From: JAAXHH01 sp965225915
Lineage (GTDB): Bacteria > JAAXHH01
Assembly: GCA_965225915.1 (NCBI GenBank)
Contig: OZ245326.1
Location: 868,001-932,000, forward strand
DNA length: 64,000 nucleotides
Direction: 5' to 3'
Shown: positions 52,953 through 62,418 of the stretch, piece after piece
Position numbering within the stretch: position 1 is the stretch's first letter
Layout of the letters: every line of letters starts with the position of its first letter
The notes under the pieces: generated by a model
Told to the model about the DNA's origin: nothing
Database searches by the model: none
The model's input: the letters and a program-made list of their open reading frames with translations, nothing else
Translations under genes and position numbers: made by a program

Positions 52953-53905
52953 TTTAACTCCAACTCGATCGTGCCGAGTGTCGTAAAGCTCATGCGTGCC
53001 TTTCCGCCGGCGCCCATGCGGGGCGGGGGGAACACGGTCCCGGTGATCACCAGGTCCCCTTCGCGAAGATACTCGTCGCTGTACCTGGGCAACTCGTTGG
53101 CCAGCCAGGTCAGGGCTTCCACGGGATCGACGCCCATGTTCCTGGTGGCCGGTGCGGAGGCTCTTTCTTCTCCGTTGATCTCCACGGTCGCGTACTCATT
53201 CGTAAAGTCCATCTCGTCGATCGGCACCCTTTTCTCGCCGAGCACGATGCCCACGTGGAACACGTTGCCCGTCGCGTCATGACTGTGCGTGGACGGCGTC
53301 CCCTCCGGACCGCGCGTCCACGAGGAGAGCATCTCGATCACACCGCCGACCGCCGTGATGGCCGCGGTAACCTCCTCGCGGCTCACCTCGGGACCCGGCA
53401 AGTCCTTGCCGATCCAGAAAACAAACTCACCTTCGACCACAGCCGTGTCGGCCACGAACATGGACGATTCCACTGGGACACCGGGTTCGAAATTGTTTGA
53501 TGCCATGATATGGCCATAAATCGGATCTAACGTTGCAGGGTCCTCGGGCATGCGGGAATACCCGATCTTCCAACCGATGCGGTCTTCGGTCTTCAGCTTT
53601 TCCGCCAGGATGTCCGCCTGGATGTCGTAGGCGGTCTGCCGGTCCAGGTCGGGGTAATTGAGAACCATGGCGCTGGTATTGACCTTGGTCCGCTCAGCCT
53701 CCAGCAGATGGGCTACGATAGCGGCCCGGTCGGCGTCTGGCGCCAGGGCGCCGGTGAGATCTTCCGCGGCGCGCATACTCTCGATCATCGGGGTATCGCC
53801 TTCCGTTTCGGACGTATCGCTCGTCGTCGTATCTTCGGATGTGCCGCAGGCGACGGACACCGTCAGGCAGAGACCTGCGAGAATGCCCCACAGTTTGACT
53901 TGCAT
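52949..53905 (-). CDS. Lipoprotein hydratase-like protein of the 2-oxopentenoate hydratase family
   Basis: A 318-residue protein with a lipobox (VSVAC, Cys20) and an acidic linker before a domain like MhpD/2-oxopent-4-enoate hydratase: Y-D-I-Q-x-D-I-L (about 93-100), G-W-K-I-G-Y-S (metal and substrate site), V-E-G-E-F-V-F-W-I-G-K-D (Glu ligands) and L-x-E-G-D-L-V-I-T-G-T near the end. Such hydratases are normally cytoplasmic; export as a lipoprotein is unusual. The kinase start overlaps its stop, so they are coupled. Confidence 0.8.
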   Translation of the reverse strand: MQVKLWGILAGLCLTVSVACGTSEDTTTSDTSETEGDTPMIESMRAAEDLTGALAPDADRAAIVAHLLEAERTKVNTSAMVLNYPDLDRQTAYDIQADILAEKLKTEDRIGWKIGYSRMPEDPATLDPIYGHIMASNNFEPGVPVESSMFVADTAVVEGEFVFWIGKDLPGPEVSREEVTAAITAVGGVIEMLSSWTRGPEGTPSTHSHDATGNVFHVGIVLGEKRVPIDEMDFTNEYATVEINGEERASAPATRNMGVDPVEALTWLANELPRYSDEYLREGDLVITGTVFPPPRMGAGGKARMSFTTLGTIELELK

Positions 53906-54099
53906 GTTCCAGTCCTCCGGTAACTAACATGATGAAAGGGAATGAGGCGGCAGGGAGGCCGCCAACTACTGGTATTTTAACTCTAACATGCCAACTGTCA
54001 AGTCTTTACCCTTGATTTACAGGCGTTCGAAAGGTACTTTGCCCCCTGTGTGTCTCTTCAATTCGAGGAGTATTGTTTCAAGCTTGCGAGGAGCTATCC

Positions 54100-55167
54100 A
54101 TGTCCCTTGAAGATCGTGTGGTTTCGCTGCTTCAGGAACTCGTCTACGCCCGGGGTCCGTCGGGACAGGAAGACGAAGTGCGGGTGGTATGCGAGCGGGA
54201 ACTGGAGCCTCTCTGTGACGAGACCCACGTAGACGCCGCCGGGAACGTCATCGGCCTGGTCCGGGGTTCGTCGCCGGAGGCCCCGGCGATCCGCGTGATG
54301 GCCCACCTGGACGAACTGGCCCTGGTCGTCAAGCGCGTCAACGAGGACGGTACGCTCCGCGTCAACCCCCTCGGCGGCATCTACCCGGCCAGTTACGGAC
54401 AGGGACCCGTTGAAGTCATGGCGGACGGCGGGATCATCCCCGGCGTCCTTTCCGTCGGTCCACAGCATACGACGGCCGATTCCGCCCGGATCTGGGAGAC
54501 CAAGACCAAGGGCGGCAACATGGCCATGGACTGGCGCCACGTGTACGTGTTCACCCGCAGAACGCCGGCGCAGCTCAAGGAAAAGGGGGTCCACGCCGGC
54601 ACCCGCGTCGTCATCGCCCGGTCGCGGCGCACGATATCGGAAATCGAAGACTGCATCGGCGGATATTTCATGGACAACCGCGCGGCCATCGCCATCCTGA
54701 TCGGCGTAGCTGCCCGAATGAAATCCGGGGGCACGCGTCCCGCCGGGGACACCTACCTGGTTATGACGACCAGCGAGGAGATCGGTGGACACGGCGCCGC
54801 GTATGCCGCGCGGACTCTGCCCGGCGAACTCTCTCTGGCCGTGGATTCGGGTCCGGCATGCGAAGAATACGGGGTGATCCTGTCCGACGAACCCGTTGTG
54901 GTGTACGGCGATGTCCAGGGACTTTACGACAAGTCCATAGCGGACCGACTGCTGGCGTGCGGGCGAGGGCTGGGCATGGATCCGCAGTGCGCGTACTGGC
55001 AGAGCTACGCCTCCGACGCCTCCATGGCCAAGGCCCTGGGCCAGACGCCCCGGGCCGGATTGCTGTGCATCCCCACGGAAAACACCCACGGTTACGAGAT
55101 CATACCCCGCAACGGTCTCCACCGCTGCGTCGAGCTGCTGGCCGCCTACCTGGAAAACCCGGGATAA
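54100..55167 (+). CDS. M42-family metallo-aminopeptidase
   Basis: A 355-residue cytoplasmic peptidase. ATG 54100 follows GAGGAG (54088-54093). Metal ligands of the tetrahedral M42 type are in M-A-H-L-D-E, F-M-D-N-R, T-S-E-E-I-G-G (general base and ligand), A-V-D-S-G and T-H-G-Y-E. It removes N-terminal residues from peptides, often forming large assemblies. It is 22 bp upstream of the enolase-superfamily gene, so they form one operon. Confidence 0.9.
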   Translation: MSLEDRVVSLLQELVYARGPSGQEDEVRVVCERELEPLCDETHVDAAGNVIGLVRGSSPEAPAIRVMAHLDELALVVKRVNEDGTLRVNPLGGIYPASYGQGPVEVMADGGIIPGVLSVGPQHTTADSARIWETKTKGGNMAMDWRHVYVFTRRTPAQLKEKGVHAGTRVVIARSRRTISEIEDCIGGYFMDNRAAIAILIGVAARMKSGGTRPAGDTYLVMTTSEEIGGHGAAYAARTLPGELSLAVDSGPACEEYGVILSDEPVVVYGDVQGLYDKSIADRLLACGRGLGMDPQCAYWQSYASDASMAKALGQTPRAGLLCIPTENTHGYEIIPRNGLHRCVELLAAYLENPG

Positions 55168-55189
55168 CCCATTGGTCCGGAGGATCGAC

Positions 55190-56455
55190 ATGCCGCTTAA
55201 GATAACCAACGTAGAGCGCTTCGTGGTCAGCGTGCCGTTTACGCTGGGACAGCGTCCGGTCGCGGAGAGAACGGTGTACAACTGGTCCGTATTCGAACTC
55301 TGCAAGGTCACCACCGACGCGGGCCTGGTGGGATGGGGCGAGACCATCGTCCACTATGTCCGCTACCGGGTCACCGACGCGAGCGTGGCCCGCGTGATGG
55401 GCCGGAGTCCGGCGGACCTGATGATGGACGATTCCATAGGTTTTGGACTGCAGATGGCCCTTTTCGACGTCGTCGGAAAGGCCCTAGAGGTGCCTTGCCA
55501 CAAGCTGATGGGCAACAAGGTACGGGACTGGGTGCCCATATCCTGGTGGTCCAACGAAGGACCGCCGGACGACTGGGTCCGGCAGGCCAAGGACGCGGTG
55601 GACGCCGGGTACACCACGATCAAGCTGAAACAACGGCCCTGGCACGATATCATCGAGCAGATGAAAGCGGTCGAAGCGGCCGTGCCCCCTCACTTCAGGG
55701 TGGATCTCGACGCCAATGGCACCCTCCACAACGCGGCGGCGGCCGTGCCCGTCCTGCGCCAACTGGAGGAGTTCGACATCGTGGCCATGTTCGAGACGCC
55801 CATACCTCAGACCGATTTACTCGGAAACCGCCAGTTGAGACAGGTCGTCAGCCGGCCCATCGCCATGCATTTCGGCCAGCCTCCCTACACCACGGCCATC
55901 CGTGAAGCGGTCTGCGACGGATTCGTCATCAGCGGCGGCGTATCGGAGGTCCTGCGAAGCGGCACGCTCAGCGCGGAAGCCAACATGCCCTTCTGGCTAC
56001 AGATCGTCGGCAACGGGCTCACCACCACCTGGGCCGCCCACCTCGGCGCCGTGTTGTCCCATGCCACCTGGCCGGCGATCACCTGCATGAACCTGTACCG
56101 ACATCAGCTGCTGAAAAAACCCATTGAGGTGATCGGCGGCTTCCATCGCGTGCCCGAGGCGCCTGGACTGGGCGTCGAAGTCGACGAAGAGGCCATGAAG
56201 GGCTTCCTCGTTCCCGAAGAAGTGCTGAGACCCTTTCGCGACAGCGACGAACCGTACGACTTTCCGCGGCCCCGTTTCATCCTCACGGCCATTTATCCCG
56301 ACGGGCACCGTGTCCACTTCCCCGGCGTTCGCGCAGGTTTCAAACTGGAAGCCTACACGCCCGGCGTCCGCACGGAATACTGGCGGGAAGACGGCACCGA
56401 AGAGTTCGAAGACCTGTGGCGCCGCATTCAGGAATCGCCGGTGCGCGAGGCTTGA
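55190..56455 (+). CDS. Mandelate racemase/muconate-lactonizing (enolase superfamily) enzyme
   Basis: A 421-residue enzyme with ATG 55190 after GGAGG (55179-55183). The K-x-K pair is in T-I-K-L-K-Q-R-P-W; metal ligands Asp in DLDANGTLHN and Glu in F-E-T-P-I-P-Q. It removes a proton next to a carboxylate in acid sugars or related compounds (dehydration or racemisation). The exact substrate is unknown. M42 and SDR neighbours suggest a catabolic set. Confidence 0.85.
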   Translation: MPLKITNVERFVVSVPFTLGQRPVAERTVYNWSVFELCKVTTDAGLVGWGETIVHYVRYRVTDASVARVMGRSPADLMMDDSIGFGLQMALFDVVGKALEVPCHKLMGNKVRDWVPISWWSNEGPPDDWVRQAKDAVDAGYTTIKLKQRPWHDIIEQMKAVEAAVPPHFRVDLDANGTLHNAAAAVPVLRQLEEFDIVAMFETPIPQTDLLGNRQLRQVVSRPIAMHFGQPPYTTAIREAVCDGFVISGGVSEVLRSGTLSAEANMPFWLQIVGNGLTTTWAAHLGAVLSHATWPAITCMNLYRHQLLKKPIEVIGGFHRVPEAPGLGVEVDEEAMKGFLVPEEVLRPFRDSDEPYDFPRPRFILTAIYPDGHRVHFPGVRAGFKLEAYTPGVRTEYWREDGTEEFEDLWRRIQESPVREA

Positions 56456-56534
56456 AAGTGCGAAGCTTGAAAGGACAAGGCGAGAGGAAGAGGCTTGAAA
56501 GGGCGAGGCATGAGAGGACGAGGCATGATCCAGG
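56447..56534. repeat. Six 15-bp units starting at the enolase-superfamily stop
   Basis: GAGGCTTGAAAGTGC and its variants recur at 56447, 56462, 56477 (13 bp), 56490, 56505 and 56520; most hold TGA and the first contains the stop codon at 56453-56455. The period is 15 in all but one unit, in contrast to other arrays. Confidence 0.8.
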
Positions 56535-56578
56535 CACGGGCTCGCAAACCATGAACCGACCCAACCGGAGTGGATGAC

Positions 56579-56986
56579 ATGCAATTGGCGGACAAAACTG
56601 CGATCGTTACCGGTGCGGCCTCCGGAATTGGCCAGGGCACCGCCGTCATGATGGCAAGGGAAGGCGCGCGGGTGGTGGCGGTCGACATCAACGCGGAAGG
56701 GCTCGATCTGACCGTCGACGAGATTCGACGGAACGGCGGCCAGGCCACGGCGTGCGTGGCCGACGTGGCCTGCGACGATGATGTGCGACGGATGATCCAT
56801 TGTGCCGTAGACACCTACGGCAGCCTCCACGTGCTGCACAACAACGCCTACTGGCACATGCCGGGGCCGGTTTGCGACCTGGCGGAAGCCGACTGGGACC
56901 GAACGCTGGACGTCTGCCTGAAAGCAATATACCTGGGCTGCAGGCACGCGATTCCCGCCATGAAGGAATCGGGAGGGGACGCGTAG
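56579..56986 (+). CDS. Truncated short-chain dehydrogenase/reductase
   Basis: A 135-residue N-terminal half of an SDR: TGAASGIGQGTAVMMAREGA gives the NAD(P) glycine motif, DINAEG selects NAD, C-V-A-D-V-A adenine ring, and L-H-N-N-A-Y-W replaces the usual N-N-A-G. It stops (KESGGDA) before the catalytic S-Y-x-x-x-K. ATG 56579 has GGAG 8 bp upstream. It is probably a broken gene; the 56987-57179 gap shows no lost half. Confidence 0.75.
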   Translation: MQLADKTAIVTGAASGIGQGTAVMMAREGARVVAVDINAEGLDLTVDEIRRNGGQATACVADVACDDDVRRMIHCAVDTYGSLHVLHNNAYWHMPGPVCDLAEADWDRTLDVCLKAIYLGCRHAIPAMKESGGDA

Positions 56987-57179
56987 GAAAACCGGACTCT
57001 GACCGCGGGAGAACGACTGGACGTATATTCTTTCGGGTATTGGAAAATGTTATCGACTGAAAGATTCGTATCCAAAGCGTCTGTTCCGTAACACGGGTCC
57101 GGACCGGAAAGGCATAACTCCGCCGTTTCGTACAACCATGCTGTACGCCACGTGACCCGGCCAAATACCTTAGTTCAAC

Positions 57180-58562
57180 ATGAGCGATTCCGAAACATCG
57201 AATCAGACGGTTCATGAAACCGAAACGGTGGTCCATCCAACCTCCGGGAGTGTGCACCGAGTATGGCTGCTGGCCTATCCCATCATTCTGGCCAACATGT
57301 CCGAGACCCTGCTGGGCGTGGTCGATACGTACATGGTCGGTCAGCTCGGCGTTGCCGAAATAGGCGCCGTCGGTCTCGGAACCATGCTTGCCTGGCTCTT
57401 CTACCTTCCCATCCTGGGCCTGGCGATGGGCGTCAACACCTTCGTCGCCCAGAGTTACGGCGCCGGCAACCGGAAGGTCTGCGGGTACATGACCTGGCAG
57501 GGTCTGTACCTGGCCCTGATCAGTGGCGCCATGATCCTGCTCGTCATTCCCCTGGCACCGTTCCTGTTCGACCTGGCGGGCCCGTCTGCCGAAGTCCGGC
57601 GGCTCGGCGTCACCTATTTCCAGTGGCGCCTGATCGACGGTCCGGCGTTCATGATCGCCATGACCGTCGGCAGTTTCTTCCGCGGAATCGGAGACACCAA
57701 GACGCCGATGAAGATCGGCATCACCATCAATATCATCAACGTCATCCTGAACTACGGGTTGATCTACGGCAACTTCGGCCTGCCGCGCCTGGAGGTGCAG
57801 GGTTCGGCCATTGGATCAGCGCTGGCCGGCATACTGGGTGGCGGAATATACCTGGTCCTGTTCCTGTCGAAACGGCTAAGGCCTTACGCCAACCGAACGG
57901 TCGTGGGGCCCAGGTGGCACGATTTTGTCCGGCTATTCCGGGTCGGGGCCCCTATCGGCCTGCAACGGTTTCTCGATATCGGCAGCTTTGTCATCTTCAG
58001 CGCCGTCATCGGTCGGTTGGGGAACGCGCAGCTCGCCGCCAACCAGATCGCCATACAGCTGATGTCCATCTCCTACATGATCGGCCTGGGTATCGGGATG
58101 GCCGCATCCACCCTCGTCGGCCAGTATATCGGCGCCGGGCGGCTGGAATTGGCGGAACGCAGTGCCTACAGCGCTTTGAAGCTGGCCATGGGCATCATGG
58201 TGTTCATCGGCCTTGTTTTCCTGGTATTTCCCGAACCGCTCATCACCCTGTTCAACAGCGATCCGGACGTGATTCGCTACGGCCGGACGGGATTGCTTTA
58301 CGCGGCGTTATTCCAGGCATTCGACGCCCTAGCGGTCATCTTCATCGGCGCCCTGCGCGGCGCGGGCGATACCCGGTGGTCCGCCGTGGCCGCTTTCATC
58401 GGCGCCTGGGTTATCTTTTTACCGATGACCTATTTGCTCACCTTCACGCTGGGTCTGGATTTCTGGGGTGCCTGGCTGAGTGCGTCCATCTACATTGGTC
58501 TCCTTGGTCTGGCCTGCGTATACCGGTTCCGCCAGGGTGCATGGAAGACGATGATCATCTGA
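57180..58562 (+). CDS. MATE-family multidrug/organic-cation efflux transporter
   Basis: A 460-residue twelve-helix protein. Two homologous halves each start with the MATE motif: Y-P-I-I-L-A-N-M-S-E-T-L-L-G-V-V-D-T-Y and G-A-P-I-G-L-Q-R-F-L-D-I-G-S-F, plus SYGAGNRKVCGYMTWQGLYL. NorM-type exporters use H+ or Na+ to extrude cationic drugs. No regulator is adjacent. Confidence 0.93.
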   Translation: MSDSETSNQTVHETETVVHPTSGSVHRVWLLAYPIILANMSETLLGVVDTYMVGQLGVAEIGAVGLGTMLAWLFYLPILGLAMGVNTFVAQSYGAGNRKVCGYMTWQGLYLALISGAMILLVIPLAPFLFDLAGPSAEVRRLGVTYFQWRLIDGPAFMIAMTVGSFFRGIGDTKTPMKIGITINIINVILNYGLIYGNFGLPRLEVQGSAIGSALAGILGGGIYLVLFLSKRLRPYANRTVVGPRWHDFVRLFRVGAPIGLQRFLDIGSFVIFSAVIGRLGNAQLAANQIAIQLMSISYMIGLGIGMAASTLVGQYIGAGRLELAERSAYSALKLAMGIMVFIGLVFLVFPEPLITLFNSDPDVIRYGRTGLLYAALFQAFDALAVIFIGALRGAGDTRWSAVAAFIGAWVIFLPMTYLLTFTLGLDFWGAWLSASIYIGLLGLACVYRFRQGAWKTMII

Positions 58563-58599
58563 TCGACGAAGATCAGTTTGCTACAGACTGGAGCAGGGC

Positions 58600-59659
58600 A
58601 TGTCCGAAAAGAAACGTTGCCTGATGATCGGCGCCGGCGGCATGGACCGGCGGCTGGATACACAGTTTCTATCCCGGTTTCAACGATCGCCACGAAATCG
58701 TGGCCCTGGTGGACATCAACGCCGAAGTGCTGCACAGCGCCGGAGACTTCCTCGAGCTGCCCCGAAACCAAAGGTACACGGACATGGAGACCGCCTTCGG
58801 AGAAGTGGACGCGGACTACTGCACGATCGTCATTCCCCCGGCCATTCACAAGGACGCGGTGATGCTGGCGGTGGACCGGAAGATGGACATCCTGAGCGAA
58901 AAACCGATTGCCGACACATGGCCTGCGTGCGTAGTTATATATAATGCGGTCTCGAAGGCCGGCTTGAAGATGCACGTGATACAGAACTACCGCTACTCCT
59001 ACCGCATGCTGACCATGTGGCAGGTTTTGCAGGACGGAGAAATCGGACGAATCAACTACATCCAAGGTCGCTTTGCCGCGGACTACCGGGAGTACGGCGC
59101 CTGGGGCGCCTTCCGTTATGACATACCCCATACCCTGCTGGTGGAAGGCGCGGTGCATCACTTTGACATGATGAGGAATCTATCGGGGGGAGACTGCAGG
59201 ACGATCGCCGGATGGGGGTGGAACCGGCCGTGGAGCATTTTCCAGGGGGACTGTTGCGCCATGTACCTCATGGACATGACCAATGGTGTAAAGACGGCCT
59301 ACGAGGGATCCTGCCTGGGCGCCGCGGAACAGAACAGCTGGCACCAGGAGTACTACCGGGCCGAGTGCGAAGGCGGCGCCGTCGCCATCGGCAAAGACGG
59401 CGTAACGCGTATTTACCGGCTCACGCCCGGGATTGGCATGCGCGTCGAGGACGTAAAGCCTGTCGTGCCGGAATACGACGGGCACCGGTGGTTGATCAAC
59501 GAGTTTCTTGAGTGGCTCGATGGTGGTCAAACACCCGATACCAGCCTGGAACAGAACATTAAGAGTGTCGCCATGGTCTTTGGCGCCATCGAGGCATCCC
59601 GCGCTGGTACCGCCGTCAACGTGGAGCAGATGGTCGATTCGGTTGTACAGGCCGAATAG
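58600..59659 (+). pseudogene. Gfo/Idh/MocA-type oxidoreductase with +1 frameshift
   Basis: The start MSEKKRCLMIGAGGM has the NAD-binding G-A-G-G-M. After one extra base near 58645, the remaining 319 residues are normal: G-G-W-I-H-S-F-Y-P-G-F and E-I-V-A-L-V-D-I-N, S-E-K-P-I-A-D (the catalytic region, about 80), then a substrate-binding domain with EGAVHHFDMMRNLSGG. Such enzymes oxidise sugars or cyclitols with NAD(P). The open frame from 58700 alone lacks the NAD site. Confidence 0.85.
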
Positions 59660-59682
59660 GGAGGATATAGGGGTTACCGTTC

Positions 59683-60918
59683 ATGCAGAATCACAAACCT
59701 ACGTTTATCGATGCTTTCCTTAGACTGGAATCCGCCAGCGGTATCCTGCTGATGCTCGCTACGGCGCTGGCCCTGGTGGTTGCGAACTCGTTCCTGGAAC
59801 CGCTCTACCACCTCCTGTTGAACATGCCGATACAGATCCACATCGGCGCCCTGGATATCAATAAACCGCTTTTCCACTGGATCAACGATGGCCTGATGAC
59901 CGTCTTTTTCTTCCTCGTGGGCCTGGAACTGAAGCGTGAGTTCCTCGAGGGAGAATTGTCGAATCGGAGAAACATCATCCTGCCGGGTGTGGGAGCCGTT
60001 GGCGGCATGTTGGCTCCGGCGCTGATCTATCTACTTATTAACAGTGGCGATCCCGCAGCCCTGCGCGGATGGGCCGTCCCGGTCGCCACGGACATTGCAT
60101 TCACACTGGGCGTGCTTACCCTGCTCGGTTCCCGCGTGCCCATTTCGATCAAGGTCTTCCTGACCTCGCTGGCCATACTGGACGACATCGGCGCGATACT
60201 GATCATCGCGCTGTTCTACACCTCGGACATATCTACCACAGCCCTCATGGTCGCGGGACTCTGCATTCTCGTCCTGATCCTCCTGAACAAGCTCAACTAC
60301 GTCTCGCACAGTTCATACATGCTCGTAGGCTTAGTGTTGTGGATCGCGCTGCTGAAATCGGGCATCCACGCGACACTGGCCGGGGTTATCCTGGCGGTTT
60401 TCATCCCGATGAAGTCCAAAAAGGATCCGGATGTCTCGCCCCTTAAGGTCCTCGAACACGATCTACACTCCGTGGTGGCCTTTTTCATTCTACCCGTTTT
60501 CGCCTTCGCCAACTCCGGTGTTATTTTAAGCGGCATCACGGCCGAACAGGTGTTTCACAGCGTGCCCGTCGGGGTCGCGCTTGGTCTGTTCCTGGGGAAG
60601 CAGATCGGCATCTTTACGCTCTGCTGGCTGTGCATTAAACTGAAGGTGACTGCCCTGCCCAAGGGGATGACCTGGTCCGGCCTGTACGGGGCGAGCGTCC
60701 TGTGCGGGATCGGGTTCACCATGAGCCTGTTCATAGGATCCCTCGCGTTCGGCGAGGTGCATACGGCCTTTGACGAAAGGCTGGGGATCATCGTGGGATC
60801 GCTGGCTTCCGGGGTTCTGGGTTACGCGATTCTGCGCGCCAGCCTGGGTCCGGGCGAACCTGTACAAAAGAAAGAGAAAACGACCGAGAGGCCGCCCGAG
60901 GTCGTAGCGGGTTCCTGA
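59683..60918 (+). CDS. nhaA: Na+/H+ antiporter NhaA
   Basis: A 411-residue 12-helix antiporter. The paired aspartates needed for ion exchange are in ATDIAFTLGVL and the later L-A-I-L-D-D-I-G-A-I, and the N-terminal F-H-W-I-N-D-G-L-M-T-V-F-F-F-L-V-G-L-E-L pattern is typical. It exports Na+ at high pH or salt. An ion-stress role would match the K+ channel elsewhere in the window. Confidence 0.95.
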   Translation: MQNHKPTFIDAFLRLESASGILLMLATALALVVANSFLEPLYHLLLNMPIQIHIGALDINKPLFHWINDGLMTVFFFLVGLELKREFLEGELSNRRNIILPGVGAVGGMLAPALIYLLINSGDPAALRGWAVPVATDIAFTLGVLTLLGSRVPISIKVFLTSLAILDDIGAILIIALFYTSDISTTALMVAGLCILVLILLNKLNYVSHSSYMLVGLVLWIALLKSGIHATLAGVILAVFIPMKSKKDPDVSPLKVLEHDLHSVVAFFILPVFAFANSGVILSGITAEQVFHSVPVGVALGLFLGKQIGIFTLCWLCIKLKVTALPKGMTWSGLYGASVLCGIGFTMSLFIGSLAFGEVHTAFDERLGIIVGSLASGVLGYAILRASLGPGEPVQKKEKTTERPPEVVAGS

Positions 60919-60955
60919 AGTATCCAATTCAGGCATTTCCAGAGAAGGCGTATCC

Positions 60956-61049
60956 CTACGAGCGAAACCGAAGACTGACCATGCTACGGGCGAGACTGAA
61001 GACTGGCCGTGCTACGGGCGAAACCGAAGACTGACCGTGCTACGCCCCC
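60956..61049. repeat. 28-bp tandem units ending at the stop codon of the PLP enzyme
   Basis: Units at 60956, 60984, 61012 and (partial) 61040, exactly 28 bp apart, all start CTACG and share GCGAAACCGAAGACTGACC or close variants. CTA at 61040-61042 is the minus-strand TAG of the following gene, so on that strand every unit begins with TAG. The rest of the nhaA gap has no gene. Confidence 0.85.
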
Positions 61050-62194
61050 TCCAGCGCCTGGTCCAGGTCAGCGATAATGTCGTCCGGGTCTTCGAGACCG
61101 ACCGAAATGCGTGCCGAGAAGCCGTGTTCCGCGTCCTCCCCTGAAGGAAGTACCAGCGTCTCTACATCCCCCAGACTGTACCAGGGCTTGCACATCTTAA
61201 GACGGTTGATGAACGCGTCGAGGGAGACGCCGGGCCGGGAGACGAACCGCATCATTCCCCCAAAACCGTGAAGGTATCCGGTCGCGGCCTCGTGATTCGG
61301 GTGTGCAGGCAGCCCCAGGTAGCGCATCTGGGCGATCTTTTCGTGCTGGTCCAGGTACTCCGCCACCTTCTGGGCACTGGCGCAGTGCCGTTCCATCCTG
61401 AAAGCCAGGGTCTTGAGGCCCCGGTGCACGAGGAAGGCGTTCATGGGCGCCAGCACGCCGCCCATGAGGATCCGCATGTAGTGGATCTGCTTCCGGATCT
61501 CTTCGTCGCGGCCGGAGACGATTCCGGCCAACGCGTCTCCGTGCCCGGCCATATACTTCGTCATGGCGTGGAGGACCACATCAGCGCCGTATTGCAGAGG
61601 CCGCAGCAGGTACGGCGACAGGAAGGTGTTGTCAACCACGGCGAGCGCGCCGGCTTCATGGGCGAGGTCAATGGCGCGTTTCAGGTCGATGAATTCCATC
61701 GAATGGGCATACGGTTCGAAATAGACCATCCGGGTCGGCTTTTCAAGGGTGGCCGAAAGGGCGTCAAGGTCGCACATGTTAACCTGTTCGACGTCGACTC
61801 CCCACTTCACGGGTAGCACTTCCTTGAAAAACATTTGGGTCCCGGCGTACACCGTCTCGTGACCGACGACCCGGTCGCCGCTTTTTAACAGACCGAACAA
61901 AGTCTGGCCGATCGCCGCCATGCCGCACGAGGTGGCCTGGGCCCACGCGGCGCCTTCGAGCATCCGTACCTGTTCTTCGAGCGCTCCGCAGGTTGGGCCA
62001 CCGGCCCGGTCCAGGCCCCGACCGTAGGAGTTCGTCCCTTCGTAACCCGGCCTATGGTTGGTATTCCCCTGGTAGATAGGAACGGCGGAAGACGTGCCGT
62101 GGTAGCCGCCATGTATGGCGTCTGTCGTAAAATCCCGGTTCTCGGCCGATTGGTAATTGTCGGCAGCGAACCGCAGTTCATGGTCGTTGGACAT
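61040..62194 (-). CDS. Cys/Met-metabolism PLP enzyme (cystathionine gamma-synthase type)
   Basis: A 384-residue member of the trans-sulfuration PLP family. The PLP lysine is in V-V-L-H-A-M-T-K-Y-M-A-G-H-G-D (about 215-219), preceded by V-V-D-N-T-F (aspartate). S-Y-G-R and C-G-M-A-A correspond to the phosphate-binding part. Cystathionine gamma-synthase, beta/gamma-lyase and methionine gamma-lyase cannot be distinguished from the visible residues. A start at ATG 62194 is clear. Confidence 0.88.
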   Translation of the reverse strand: MSNDHELRFAADNYQSAENRDFTTDAIHGGYHGTSSAVPIYQGNTNHRPGYEGTNSYGRGLDRAGGPTCGALEEQVRMLEGAAWAQATSCGMAAIGQTLFGLLKSGDRVVGHETVYAGTQMFFKEVLPVKWGVDVEQVNMCDLDALSATLEKPTRMVYFEPYAHSMEFIDLKRAIDLAHEAGALAVVDNTFLSPYLLRPLQYGADVVLHAMTKYMAGHGDALAGIVSGRDEEIRKQIHYMRILMGGVLAPMNAFLVHRGLKTLAFRMERHCASAQKVAEYLDQHEKIAQMRYLGLPAHPNHEAATGYLHGFGGMMRFVSRPGVSLDAFINRLKMCKPWYSLGDVETLVLPSGEDAEHGFSARISVGLEDPDDIIADLDQALEGA

Positions 62195-62418
62195 GGCGGG
62201 TTAGTCCTCAGCAAAATGCTACGTAATTGTGAAGTTAGATTCCGGGCCTATGCATATCCAAAACGGAAATCAGGTCGAGAAAGATCCTGATTTGTTGACT
62301 GGTAAAGGTAAGTTGGGGTAAATAGAGGTCAAGTCATATCATAGGTGTAACGAAGCATCCCAGACTCACAACACCGCGCTTTCTCGTACAGGTAATTCCG
62401 TCGTGATTTTAGTAACGC

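Noticed and set aside
57263..58624. Plus-strand 453-codon ORF over the MATE gene
   Set aside because: Out of frame with clear MATE motifs and rich in Arg/His/Pro, typical of a shadow.
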